This document shows positions 1 to 6,521 of a stretch of DNA of 9,781 nucleotides, piece after piece. Source of the stretch: an uncultured Bacteroidota bacterium (GTDB taxonomy: Bacteria > Bacteroidota > Bacteroidia > Flavobacteriales > Flavobacteriaceae); the NCBI GenBank assembly GCA_903888655.1, contig CAISUR010000522.1, positions 1 through 9,781 of the forward strand, read 5' to 3'. The first letter of the stretch is position 1, and each line of letters opens with the position of its first letter. The position numbers and the translations under genes were made by a program. The notes under the pieces are model-generated. The model was given only the letters and a program-made list of their open reading frames with translations, was not told the origin of the DNA and did not search any database.

Positions 1-2851
1 CGCTGCACAAGTAACTTTTGATGATATTCAAAATGCCATTAAATATGAAAACATGACACTTTCTGGAGGAAATTTAATTTCTCAAGGTTCTAGAAATAAC
101 ATTAGAATTGTAGGTGAAATTAAAGACCCGAAAGAACTTGAAAACGTAATTGTAAAATCATACGGTGGTACTGTTTATCTGAAGGATATTGCCAAAGTAA
201 GTTTTAAAGAAAAAGAAAAAACTACTTACGCACGCGAAAAAGGAACTGAAGTTGTAATGCTTAACGTGAAAAAGCGTTCCAATCAAAATATGATTTCGGC
301 GATTGAGCAAGTCAAAGAAAAACTAGAAAAGGCAAAAACCTCTTATTTGCCATCTAACTTAAAAATGGAATACACAAGTGACCAATCTTCTCGTGTAGAA
401 CATCAGGTAAACGAACTGTCCAACCATATTATTTTTGGTATTATACTCGTAATGATTGTGTTGATGTTTACTATGGGTTTACGAAACTCCTTGTTTGTTG
501 GAGCGGCTATTCCGTTATCGATGTTGATGGCATTTACCATTCTTTCGGCATTTGGATTAACCTTAAACACTATGGTTCTTTTCGGATTAGTAATGGGATT
601 AGGAATGTTGGTAGACGACGGAATTGTGGTAGTCGACAATGTTTTTGCTAACATGAAAAAAGGAATGACACGTATTCAAGCCTCCAAAATTGGTATTGGT
701 GAAATTGCTTGGCCAGTAATCTCTTCAACTGCTACTACTTTAATGGCGTTCTTACCCTTCGCTTTATGGCCAGGAACAATGGGGAAATTCATGAAATATT
801 TTCCGATAACGTTAACCGTTACCTTGACGGCATCTTTATTTGTGGCAATGGTTGTCAATGCAGCGATGACAGGTGGTTCTATGGATATTGAAGATAAAAA
901 TGTAACTAAAAAATCAGCAAAAAGATATTCCATCATATTCACAATCATCGCCGTAATTTTTGTGTTACTTGGAAATATTTATGATTCGAAAGTGGCTAGA
1001 GCTATTGGTCATATTGCCATTATTTCATTAGGTTTAATGTGGTTGTATAAAATTAAATTATACCAATGGACACAAGATTTTCAACATAGTTTTTTCCCGA
1101 GAATGGAAGAAAAGTACAAAACATTTTTGGCTAAAATATTAACTGGAAGAAGAGCTTGGATAGCATTGGCAACCATTATTGGAATGTTGTTTTTCTCTTT
1201 TATTTTATTAGGTATTTTCCCTAGAAAAGTGTTGTTTTTCCCAAACAATATCCCAAGACAAGTAATCACTTATATTGAATACCCACAAGGAACAGATATT
1301 AAAAAAACAAACGAAGCTACTCTTTTTGTAGAAAAACAGGTTATTTCTATCTTAAGCAAATATGTAGATCCAAAAACTAAAGATAATTTTTTAGCAGAAT
1401 CTATTGTTTCTCAAGTGGGTGTTGGCGCTGGTAATCCAAATGTAGATGCAGGTTCCGCTTCGGAAACTCCTTATAAAGGAAAAGTAACGGTGAATTTCTC
1501 GGAATTCAAATTCAGAAGAGGCATCAATACCGAAGATGTTTTAGAAGAAATTAGAAACAAAGTAAAAGGAATTGCAGGGGCAAAAGTCACAGTTGAAAAA
1601 GATGCCAATGGCCCACCAGCAGGATACCCAATCAGTATTCAACTTACGGGAACCGATTATAATAGTATGCTTAAAGAAGCCGATAAAATGATTGCTTTTA
1701 TCGACTCTAAAAACATTCCTGGAATTGAGCGATTGAATGTTGATGTCAATAAAGAAAGTCCTGAACTTGAGGTAAAAGTAGATCGAATTAATGCCGGAAG
1801 CTTGGGCATTTCTACAGGACAACTCGGATTCGATTTACGTCGTTCGGTTTATGGTCAAGAAATTTCTACTTATAAAGAAGGAAATGATGATTATAACATC
1901 ACGATGCGCATGCAAGATGACCAACGTAAGAATGAAAACATCTTATTTAATCAATCGTTGACTTACAGAAATCCGAATAACGGACAAATGATGCAGGTAC
2001 CAATTTCGGCGGTTTCTACAACTGAGAAAACGACTACTTATAATCAAATTAAGCGAAAAAATCAAAAAAGAGTAATGACCATTTACTCTAATGTCTTAAC
2101 TGGTTATAATGGTGATGCCATCACGAAACAAATTCAAACCGAATTAAAAAGTTATGAATTGCCAAAAGGAACGACCTATTCGTTCTCTGGAGTTCAAGAA
2201 GAGCAAGGAAAAAACCAAAGTTTCTTGATGTATGCCTTGTTTTTAGCATTGGCAGGAATTACGTTGATTATTGTTTTACAGTTCAACTCGGTTTCTAAAA
2301 CCATGGTGATTTTGTTTACCGTATTACTAAGCTTTAGTGGTGTCTTCTATGGTTATGTTATTGCCAATATGGATTTTGTTATATTAATGACAATGATGGG
2401 AATCATTTCTTTGGCCGGAATTGTAGTGAAAAACGGAATTGTATTGATGGACTTCTTTGTGTTATTATTAGACAAAAAAGTAGAAGACAACCATTTAGAA
2501 AGCCACGATGATTTATCATTAGAAGAAATCAAAGAAGTAATTATTGAATCGGGTAAATCAAGACTTCGCCCTGTATTGTTAACGGCTTTAACGGCGGTAT
2601 TGGGATTGATTCCTTTGGCAATTGGGTTGAACTTTGACTTCTTCTCATTGATTACCGACTTAAATCCACACTTATTTATGGGTGGAGATAATGTAATTTT
2701 CTGGGGACCTTTAGCTTGGACCATCATCTTTGGATTGACCTATGCTACGGTGCTAACTTTAGTTATGGTACCCGTAATGTTCTACTTGGTAAAACGAGTA
2801 AAATATTATTTAAGAGATAGACGAAATGCAAGAATAGCTCTTGAAAATTAG
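1..2851 (+). CDS. RND-type multidrug efflux permease (AcrB/HAE1-like), 5'-truncated by window edge
   Basis: This is the inner-membrane proton/drug antiporter subunit of a tripartite RND pump, expected to work with a periplasmic adaptor and a TolC-like channel that are not visible here. The reading frame is open from base 2 (Ala-Ala-Gln-Val...), so the ATG at 53 is internal. 949 residues are visible and roughly 170 N-terminal residues (TM1 and the start of the porter domain) are missing. The TM4 motif GMLVDDGIVVVDN (about 602-640) carries the paired Asp of the proton relay. TM10 carries the matching Lys (codon 2429-2431, in GIVVKNGIVLMDF). Both periplasmic porter halves and TM2-TM12 are present. 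The Asp pair favours the HAE1 drug-efflux type over CusA-like heavy-metal pumps. Two extra hydrophobic segments lie between TM6 and TM7 (about 929-1060). The stop TAG is at 2849-2851, followed closely by a hairpin. The substrate cannot be told from sequence. Confidence 0.93.
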   Translation, partial: AAQVTFDDIQNAIKYENMTLSGGNLISQGSRNNIRIVGEIKDPKELENVIVKSYGGTVYLKDIAKVSFKEKEKTTYAREKGTEVVMLNVKKRSNQNMISAIEQVKEKLEKAKTSYLPSNLKMEYTSDQSSRVEHQVNELSNHIIFGIILVMIVLMFTMGLRNSLFVGAAIPLSMLMAFTILSAFGLTLNTMVLFGLVMGLGMLVDDGIVVVDNVFANMKKGMTRIQASKIGIGEIAWPVISSTATTLMAFLPFALWPGTMGKFMKYFPITLTVTLTASLFVAMVVNAAMTGGSMDIEDKNVTKKSAKRYSIIFTIIAVIFVLLGNIYDSKVARAIGHIAIISLGLMWLYKIKLYQWTQDFQHSFFPRMEEKYKTFLAKILTGRRAWIALATIIGMLFFSFILLGIFPRKVLFFPNNIPRQVITYIEYPQGTDIKKTNEATLFVEKQVISILSKYVDPKTKDNFLAESIVSQVGVGAGNPNVDAGSASETPYKGKVTVNFSEFKFRRGINTEDVLEEIRNKVKGIAGAKVTVEKDANGPPAGYPISIQLTGTDYNSMLKEADKMIAFIDSKNIPGIERLNVDVNKESPELEVKVDRINAGSLGISTGQLGFDLRRSVYGQEISTYKEGNDDYNITMRMQDDQRKNENILFNQSLTYRNPNNGQMMQVPISAVSTTEKTTTYNQIKRKNQKRVMTIYSNVLTGYNGDAITKQIQTELKSYELPKGTTYSFSGVQEEQGKNQSFLMYALFLALAGITLIIVLQFNSVSKTMVILFTVLLSFSGVFYGYVIANMDFVILMTMMGIISLAGIVVKNGIVLMDFFVLLLDKKVEDNHLESHDDLSLEEIKEVIIESGKSRLRPVLLTALTAVLGLIPLAIGLNFDFFSLITDLNPHLFMGGDNVIFWGPLAWTIIFGLTYATVLTLVMVPVMFYLVKRVKYYLRDRRNARIALEN

Positions 2852-2856
2852 TTATA

Positions 2857-2907
2857 AACCTGAACTCGATTAATTATTTGTAATAAATAATTAATCAAAT
2901 TCAGGTT
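2857..2907 (+). terminator. Long imperfect hairpin after the efflux permease, likely terminator
   Basis: Arms 2857-2879 and 2885-2907 pair at 21 of 23 positions (two C/A mismatches) around a 5-nt loop. The base of the stem is AACCTGAA/TTCAGGTT and the upper 11 bp are pure A/T. It starts 6 bp after the permease stop, which fits a transcription end. No strong T-run follows directly (the next T-rich stretch is at 2917-2927), so it is not a textbook intrinsic terminator. It also abuts the broken edge of the IS remnant on its right. Confidence 0.5.
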
Positions 2908-2908
2908 A

Positions 2909-3170
2909 CAAGCTAACTTTTGTTTCTAGTTCCATTATTTTTTGCTATTGAGATTTTAGCATGTTTGATGATGTTTGATTTTCCCAATTAAAGTTATCAA
3001 ATTGTCGAAGACAACCAACAATTGTGGAACGAATTTGAATGACCTATTTACGACAAGCAGAGTGATTTGAAAGTTCTCCTCGGACTATTTCTTGAGCAAC
3101 TTGTAATTTAAAAGACAAAGTATATTCTTTTTGTGTGAGTTACTTAGTGGCTTTCTTTAGAATTTTCCAT
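2909..3170 (-). pseudogene. Decayed IS3-family transposase OrfA (N-terminal helix-turn-helix part)
   Basis: Reading the minus strand gives a recognisable but broken OrfA. A start-like ATG at 3170-3168 opens Met-Glu-Asn-Ser-Lys-Glu-Ser-His and hits a stop (3144-3146). After a frame change, the sequence continues as KEYTLSFKLQVAQEIVRGEL, then an in-frame stop (3044-3046), VIQIRSTIVGCLRQFDNFNW, a second stop (2945-2947), and QKIMELETKV. This matches the order of the IS3/IS150-type OrfA found in flavobacteria: an HTH region, then the Trp-Glu-Asn segment, then the start of the leucine-zipper coiled coil. The coding match ends at about 2909, so the coiled-coil end and all of OrfB (the DDE catalytic protein) are gone. 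With a frameshift and internal stops it cannot make a working protein. The family call rests on remembered family sequence, not a search. Confidence 0.75.
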
Positions 3171-3206
3171 AAGGATACTTTTTGTGTATCGCTATTTCAG
3201 GACAAG
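2909..3206 (-). mobile_element. Remnant of an IS3-family insertion sequence
   Basis: This spans the OrfA pseudogene plus about 35 bp upstream of its start. On the minus strand the stretch beginning at about 3204 reads TGTCCTGAAATAGCGATACA, which has the TG start and position expected of an IS3-family left inverted repeat. No intact right end is present. A weak partial match (CCTGAA...CGAT) occurs at 2859-2870 beside the hairpin, but it is too short to count. The remnant lies between two terminator-like hairpins and disrupts no neighbouring gene. The element boundaries are inferred. Confidence 0.5.
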
Positions 3207-3212
3207 ACACAA

Positions 3213-3254
3213 TCAAATAAAAAACCGTCTCAAATTTTAATATTGAGACGGTTT
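3213..3254 (-). terminator. Rho-independent terminator of the M13 peptidase gene
   Basis: A perfect 12-bp stem (3222-3233 with 3243-3254, AAACCGTCTCAA/TTGAGACGGTTT) surrounds a 9-nt loop. On the minus strand it is followed by a T-rich run (complement of 3213-3224). It begins 25 bp after the peptidase stop codon. This is a classic intrinsic terminator in the minus direction. The plus-strand side is also T-rich, so some bidirectional action is possible. Confidence 0.88.
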
Positions 3255-3279
3255 ATAGTTTATTTTATGATTGGTAATC

Positions 3280-5331
3280 TTACCAGATTTTAACTCTTTT
3301 ATCTGGGGCTACATACATACCATCTCCTTCTTTAATATTGAAGGCTTGTGCAAAGGTGTCTAAATTTAATAAAGGCACATAAGCTCTATAATTTGCCGGT
3401 GAATGTGGATCAGTTTTTACTTGATTTTTCAAAGCCTCATCACGAATTTTACCTCTCCAAACAGTTGCCCAAGAAATGAACAAACGTTGTTCAGGAGTAT
3501 ATCCGTCGATTAATCCTGGATTCCCTTTTTCTTTTAAATATAATTGTAAACCATCATAGGCAGCGTTAATTCCACCTAAATCTCCAATGTTTTCACCTAA
3601 TGTAAATTTACCATCTACATGAATTCCTGGCAATGGTTCTAATGCCGAATATTGAGCGGCTAATGCACTACCAAGAGCTGTGAATTTAGATAAATCATCA
3701 GCAGTCCACCAATCTATTAGGTTTCCTTCTGCATTATAACTAGCTCCTTGATCATCAAATCCGTGGGAGATTTCGTGACCAATAACAGCTCCTATTCCGC
3801 CATAATTTACCGCTTCATCGGCTTTGTAATCATAAAATGGTGGTTGTAAAATCGCCGCTGGAAATACAATTTCGTTATACGATGGATTGTAATATGCATT
3901 TACGGTTTGAGGAGACATTCCCCATTCCGTTTTGTCTACTGGTTTGTTTAGTTTTTCTAAATCTTTTTTCCACTCCCAGCTCGATACATTTTTTAAATTA
4001 TCAAAATAGCTACCTCCTTCGACAGGACTCTTAACGGTTAATGCCGAATAATCTTTCCATTTGTCAGGATATCCAATTTTAATAGTCAGTTTATTTAATT
4101 TTTCAATAGCTTTTAATTTGGTTTCTGGAGACATCCAAGTCAAATTATTGATTCTAGTTTTATAAGCACGAATAATATTTTGAATCATATCATAGGCTTT
4201 TGTTTTAGCTTCGGCAGGGAACATTTTTTCAACATATAATTTCCCTAAAGCTTCACCTACAGTTCCATTTACTACTTGTAGTGCTTTTTCGTGACGAGGT
4301 CTTTGTTTTAAAGCGCCTGTTAACGTTTTACCATAAAATTCCCAGTTGGCAGTTTCAATAGCAGTTGATAATTGACTTGAAGCACCTCTTAATAACATCC
4401 AACGCATATATGCTTTCCAATCTTCTACTTTATTTTCTGTAAAAATAGTTTGCAAGGCTGCCATGTATCTTGGTTGCGACACGATAACAGTATCTATTTT
4501 TGCAACGCCAATTGTTTTAATATATTTTTTCCAATCAACAACTGGAACCATTTTTTGTAAATCAGCAATTGACGTTGGATTGTATTGTTTTTTACTATCA
4601 CGTCTTTCTACTCGGTCCAATCTAGGTTTAGACATTTGAATTTCTAATGCCAAAATTTTATCCGCATCTGCTTTTGCTTTTTCTGGAGTTTCACCCAAAA
4701 ACTGCAGCATTTTCGCTACGTGAAGCACATATTTTTCTCTTTTTTCTTTAGAATCTTTGTCTTCAGAAACATAATAATCTCTGTCAGGTAATCCTAGTGA
4801 GCCCACGCCAAGACTGACTACATTTCTATTACTATTTTTTTCATCGGCACCAATTCCAAAACCAAAGAATCCAACACCGCCACCATGAGCTTCTTCATTT
4901 CGCATTAATTTTTGTAAGTCTTTAATGTTTTTTATAGCATCAATTTTAGCTAAATATGGTTTCAACGGATCAATTCCTTGTTTGTTTCTAGCTATAGTAT
5001 CCATAGCTGATTTGTACATGTTGATTGCTTTCCCTTGGTCAGTATTTGATTTATATTTTGGGTCTTTGGATGCGGCGTTTAAAATGGCTAAGGCATCTTT
5101 ATCGGTGTTTTGACGTAATTCATCAAAACTTCCCCAACGAGTTTTATCGGCAGGAATTTCAGTGTTTTTTAACCATGTCCCATTGACAAATTTGAAAAAA
5201 TCGTCTTGAGGTTTAATTGTTTTATCCATTAAATCGAGTCTTAAGCCCGGTTTTTGTTGTGCATTTACTTGATTTAAAGCAAAAAGACTTGCTGCCAAGA
5301 AGCCCAACTTAATTGTGGTTTGAAGTTTCAT
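3280..5331 (-). CDS. Secreted M13-family zinc metallopeptidase (neprilysin/PepO-like)
   Basis: The 683-residue protein is an M13 endopeptidase that cleaves peptides outside the cytoplasm. The start at 5331 is chosen because Met-Lys-Leu-Gln opens a clean signal peptide (residues 1-24, cleavage after Val-Asn-Ala before Gln-Gln) and lies shortly after a -7 box. The longer frame up to 5460 would bury this signal peptide. Zinc and catalytic residues are intact: HEISH at 519-523 and ENIGD with Glu580 and Asp584. The substrate-binding motif NAYYNP (478-483) and the C-terminal His643/Arg649 pair are also present. The Peptidase_M13_N-like helical domain occupies roughly residues 35-420. The C-terminus ends Val-Lys-Ile-Trp: the usual CxxW ending of animal members has no Cys, as expected for a bacterial member without that disulphide. 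No lipobox is seen, so it is probably periplasmic or secreted. It is monocistronic, with its own terminator, and divergent from sco. Confidence 0.95.
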   Translation of the reverse strand: MKLQTTIKLGFLAASLFALNQVNAQQKPGLRLDLMDKTIKPQDDFFKFVNGTWLKNTEIPADKTRWGSFDELRQNTDKDALAILNAASKDPKYKSNTDQGKAINMYKSAMDTIARNKQGIDPLKPYLAKIDAIKNIKDLQKLMRNEEAHGGGVGFFGFGIGADEKNSNRNVVSLGVGSLGLPDRDYYVSEDKDSKEKREKYVLHVAKMLQFLGETPEKAKADADKILALEIQMSKPRLDRVERRDSKKQYNPTSIADLQKMVPVVDWKKYIKTIGVAKIDTVIVSQPRYMAALQTIFTENKVEDWKAYMRWMLLRGASSQLSTAIETANWEFYGKTLTGALKQRPRHEKALQVVNGTVGEALGKLYVEKMFPAEAKTKAYDMIQNIIRAYKTRINNLTWMSPETKLKAIEKLNKLTIKIGYPDKWKDYSALTVKSPVEGGSYFDNLKNVSSWEWKKDLEKLNKPVDKTEWGMSPQTVNAYYNPSYNEIVFPAAILQPPFYDYKADEAVNYGGIGAVIGHEISHGFDDQGASYNAEGNLIDWWTADDLSKFTALGSALAAQYSALEPLPGIHVDGKFTLGENIGDLGGINAAYDGLQLYLKEKGNPGLIDGYTPEQRLFISWATVWRGKIRDEALKNQVKTDPHSPANYRAYVPLLNLDTFAQAFNIKEGDGMYVAPDKRVKIW

Positions 5332-5354
5332 AGTATAGTATTTGATTGTTGGCA

Positions 5355-5362
5355 CAAATCTA
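5355..5362 (-). promoter_or_regulatory. Bacteroidota -7 box for the M13 peptidase
   Basis: On the minus strand the sequence reads TAGATTTG, an exact match to TAnnTTTG. Transcription would start around 5348, giving a leader of under 20 nt before the ATG at 5331. I see no convincing -33 TTTG element at the normal spacing. Confidence 0.5.
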
Positions 5363-5449
5363 TTAATTTTTAGTTTATAAAATGATAAAACAACTATAAT
5401 CCGTTTACTTAATCTAATAAGATTCATAAAATACAAAAGTTGTTTTTTG

Positions 5450-5457
5450 TAGCTTTG
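5450..5457 (+). promoter_or_regulatory. Bacteroidota -7 box for sco
   Basis: TAGCTTTG matches TAnnTTTG exactly, but its last base lies only 8 nt upstream of the sco ATG (5466). The expected start of transcription, about 5-8 nt downstream, falls in the A-run 5459-5466, so the message would have almost no 5' leader. No -33 TTG is visible at standard spacing. Confidence 0.5.
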
Positions 5458-5465
5458 CAAAAAAA

Positions 5466-6161
5466 ATGTTGTCGATACTCAAGAAATATAGAATCTTCAT
5501 CGGTTTTTTTGTGATTTTTTCAATCATTGCAATCGGTGCTTTTTACTCGGTTTTAAATCCAAAAAAATCTTTACCTGTTTATAATCCAAGCGATGTAAAT
5601 CCAGAATTAGTGGATTCTACGGTGCAATATGTTGCTCTTGACCACACCATAGCCGATTTTGCTTTTATAAATCAGAATGGAAAAAAAATCACTCAAAAAG
5701 ACTATGCTGGCAAAATTTATGTTGCTGATTTTTTCTTTACAACATGCCAATCTATTTGTCCAAAAATGACTACTAATATGGTTTGGCTTCAAAATCAAAT
5801 TAAGAATAATCCTAAAGTGATGTTGCTTTCACATAGTGTTACACCAGACATTGACAGCGTTTCTGTTTTAAAAAAATATGCACTTGAAAGAGGAGTGATT
5901 GACAGCAAATGGAACTTGGTTACTGGAAACAAAAAAGATATTTATTACATCGCCCGAAAATCTTATTTGGCGGTAAAAACCGGAAAACCTTCCGAAATGT
6001 ATGATATGGTTCATACTGAAAACTTTATTTTGGTTGATTCTCAACGACGGATTCGCGGTTTTTATGACGGTACCAATTTAGATGGCCCAACAGAACCGGG
6101 AATTAAAAATGTTAAACAACTTTTAGAAGACATTAATTTTCTTTGTGATGAGAAAAAATAA
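5466..6161 (+). CDS. SCO1/SenC/PrrC family copper chaperone for cytochrome oxidase
   Basis: The 231-residue protein is anchored by one N-terminal membrane helix (residues about 9-29), with a thioredoxin-fold domain facing the periplasm. Sco proteins bind copper and help build the CuA centre of cytochrome c oxidase, or act as thiol-disulphide reductants for it. All three ligands are present: Cys94 and Cys98 in TTCQSICPKM, and His183 in MVHTENFILVDSQRR. The segment SVTPDIDS (124-131) corresponds to the family's S-V-D-P-x-x-D-T stretch, with Thr in place of the first Asp. The ATG at 5466 is the only start that keeps the membrane anchor, and the frame has no nearby alternative. No cox genes are in view. 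The next gene downstream, feoA, lies 123 bp away with its own promoter motif. Confidence 0.93.
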   Translation: MLSILKKYRIFIGFFVIFSIIAIGAFYSVLNPKKSLPVYNPSDVNPELVDSTVQYVALDHTIADFAFINQNGKKITQKDYAGKIYVADFFFTTCQSICPKMTTNMVWLQNQIKNNPKVMLLSHSVTPDIDSVSVLKKYALERGVIDSKWNLVTGNKKDIYYIARKSYLAVKTGKPSEMYDMVHTENFILVDSQRRIRGFYDGTNLDGPTEPGIKNVKQLLEDINFLCDEKK

Positions 6162-6203
6162 TCGATTTTGTTGAGTGAAATTTTTTAGTGAACAACTATA
6201 AAT

Positions 6204-6228
6204 ATTATCTTAAACTTGATAATTATCA
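6204..6228. promoter_or_regulatory. AT-rich palindrome upstream of feoA, candidate Fur-type operator
   Basis: TGATAATTATCA (6217-6228) is a perfect 12-bp palindrome. A further half-site, ATTATC (6204-6209), forms an inverted pair with GATAAT (6218-6223) across 8 nt. GATAAT/ATTATC half-sites are the building blocks of Fur boxes. The site lies about 22 bp upstream of the -7 box, where a bound repressor would block RNA polymerase. It is shorter than the classical 19-bp box, so the regulator identity is inferred mainly from the iron-uptake genes downstream. Confidence 0.45.
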
Positions 6229-6250
6229 TAGTTTTTACTTTTCAAATATG

Positions 6251-6258
6251 TACTTTTG
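6251..6258 (+). promoter_or_regulatory. Bacteroidota -7 box for the feo operon
   Basis: TACTTTTG matches TAnnTTTG. A start near 6265 leaves about 20 nt of leader before the GTG of feoA, containing the A/G-rich stretch AAATAAAG (6275-6282) as a weak ribosome site. A -33 TTG is not evident at the usual distance. Confidence 0.5.
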
Positions 6259-6284
6259 TATTTTAATTCAATCTAAATAAAGCC

Positions 6285-6521
6285 GTGCAAACTACAATTG
6301 CTCAACTTAAAATTGGTCAAAAAGGAATTATCTCCGATTTTAATATCGATGAGATTCCTTTGAAATTACTTGAAATGGGATGTTTGCCTGGCAATGTTGT
6401 TGAACTCATTCAAATAGCGCCTTTTGGTTGTCCACTTTATTTTAATGTGAATGATTCTCATGTCGCCATCCGTTTGGAAACTGCAAAAGAAATAACTGTT
6501 GTCATTGAATCGAATAATTAA
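6285..6521 (+). CDS. feoA: FeoA, SH3-like accessory protein of ferrous iron uptake
   Basis: A 78-residue cytoplasmic protein with the FeoA SH3-like fold, thought to bind and modulate FeoB. The core signature is LKLLEMGCLPGNVVELIQIA followed by Pro-Phe-Gly-Cys-Pro-Leu and the closing VNDSHVAIRLETAKEI segment, all typical of FeoA. Translation begins at GTG: an in-frame stop lies at 6264-6266 and no ATG occurs between it and the conserved Gln-Thr-Thr start, so the GTG is forced. The stop TAA overlaps the feoB ATG by one base (TAATG), which indicates translational coupling and matched expression. Confidence 0.93.
   Translation: MQTTIAQLKIGQKGIISDFNIDEIPLKLLEMGCLPGNVVELIQIAPFGCPLYFNVNDSHVAIRLETAKEITVVIESNN

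Noticed and set aside
53..55. ATG at 53 as the start of the efflux permease
   Set aside because: The frame is open to the window edge and the upstream residues continue the porter domain, so this is an internal Met of a truncated gene.
403..2727. Several minus-strand open frames of 60-124 codons inside the efflux permease gene
   Set aside because: They mirror the coding sequence on the other strand, have no recognisable domain, and have no plausible promoter or ribosome site.
2857..2907. Riboswitch or structured RNA in the long hairpin
   Set aside because: It is a single simple stem right after a stop codon, with an A/T-only upper half and no conserved multi-helix core. A terminator or deletion scar explains it better.
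5332..5460. A 43-residue N-terminal extension of the M13 peptidase up to 5460
   Set aside because: It would precede and bury a perfect signal peptide, cross the -7 box at 5355-5362, and run into the sco promoter. The ATG at 5331 is far better.
6165..6196. Possible terminator between sco and feoA (TTGTT...AACAA)
   Set aside because: Only 5 A/T-rich base pairs around a long loop, with no following T-run; too weak to call.
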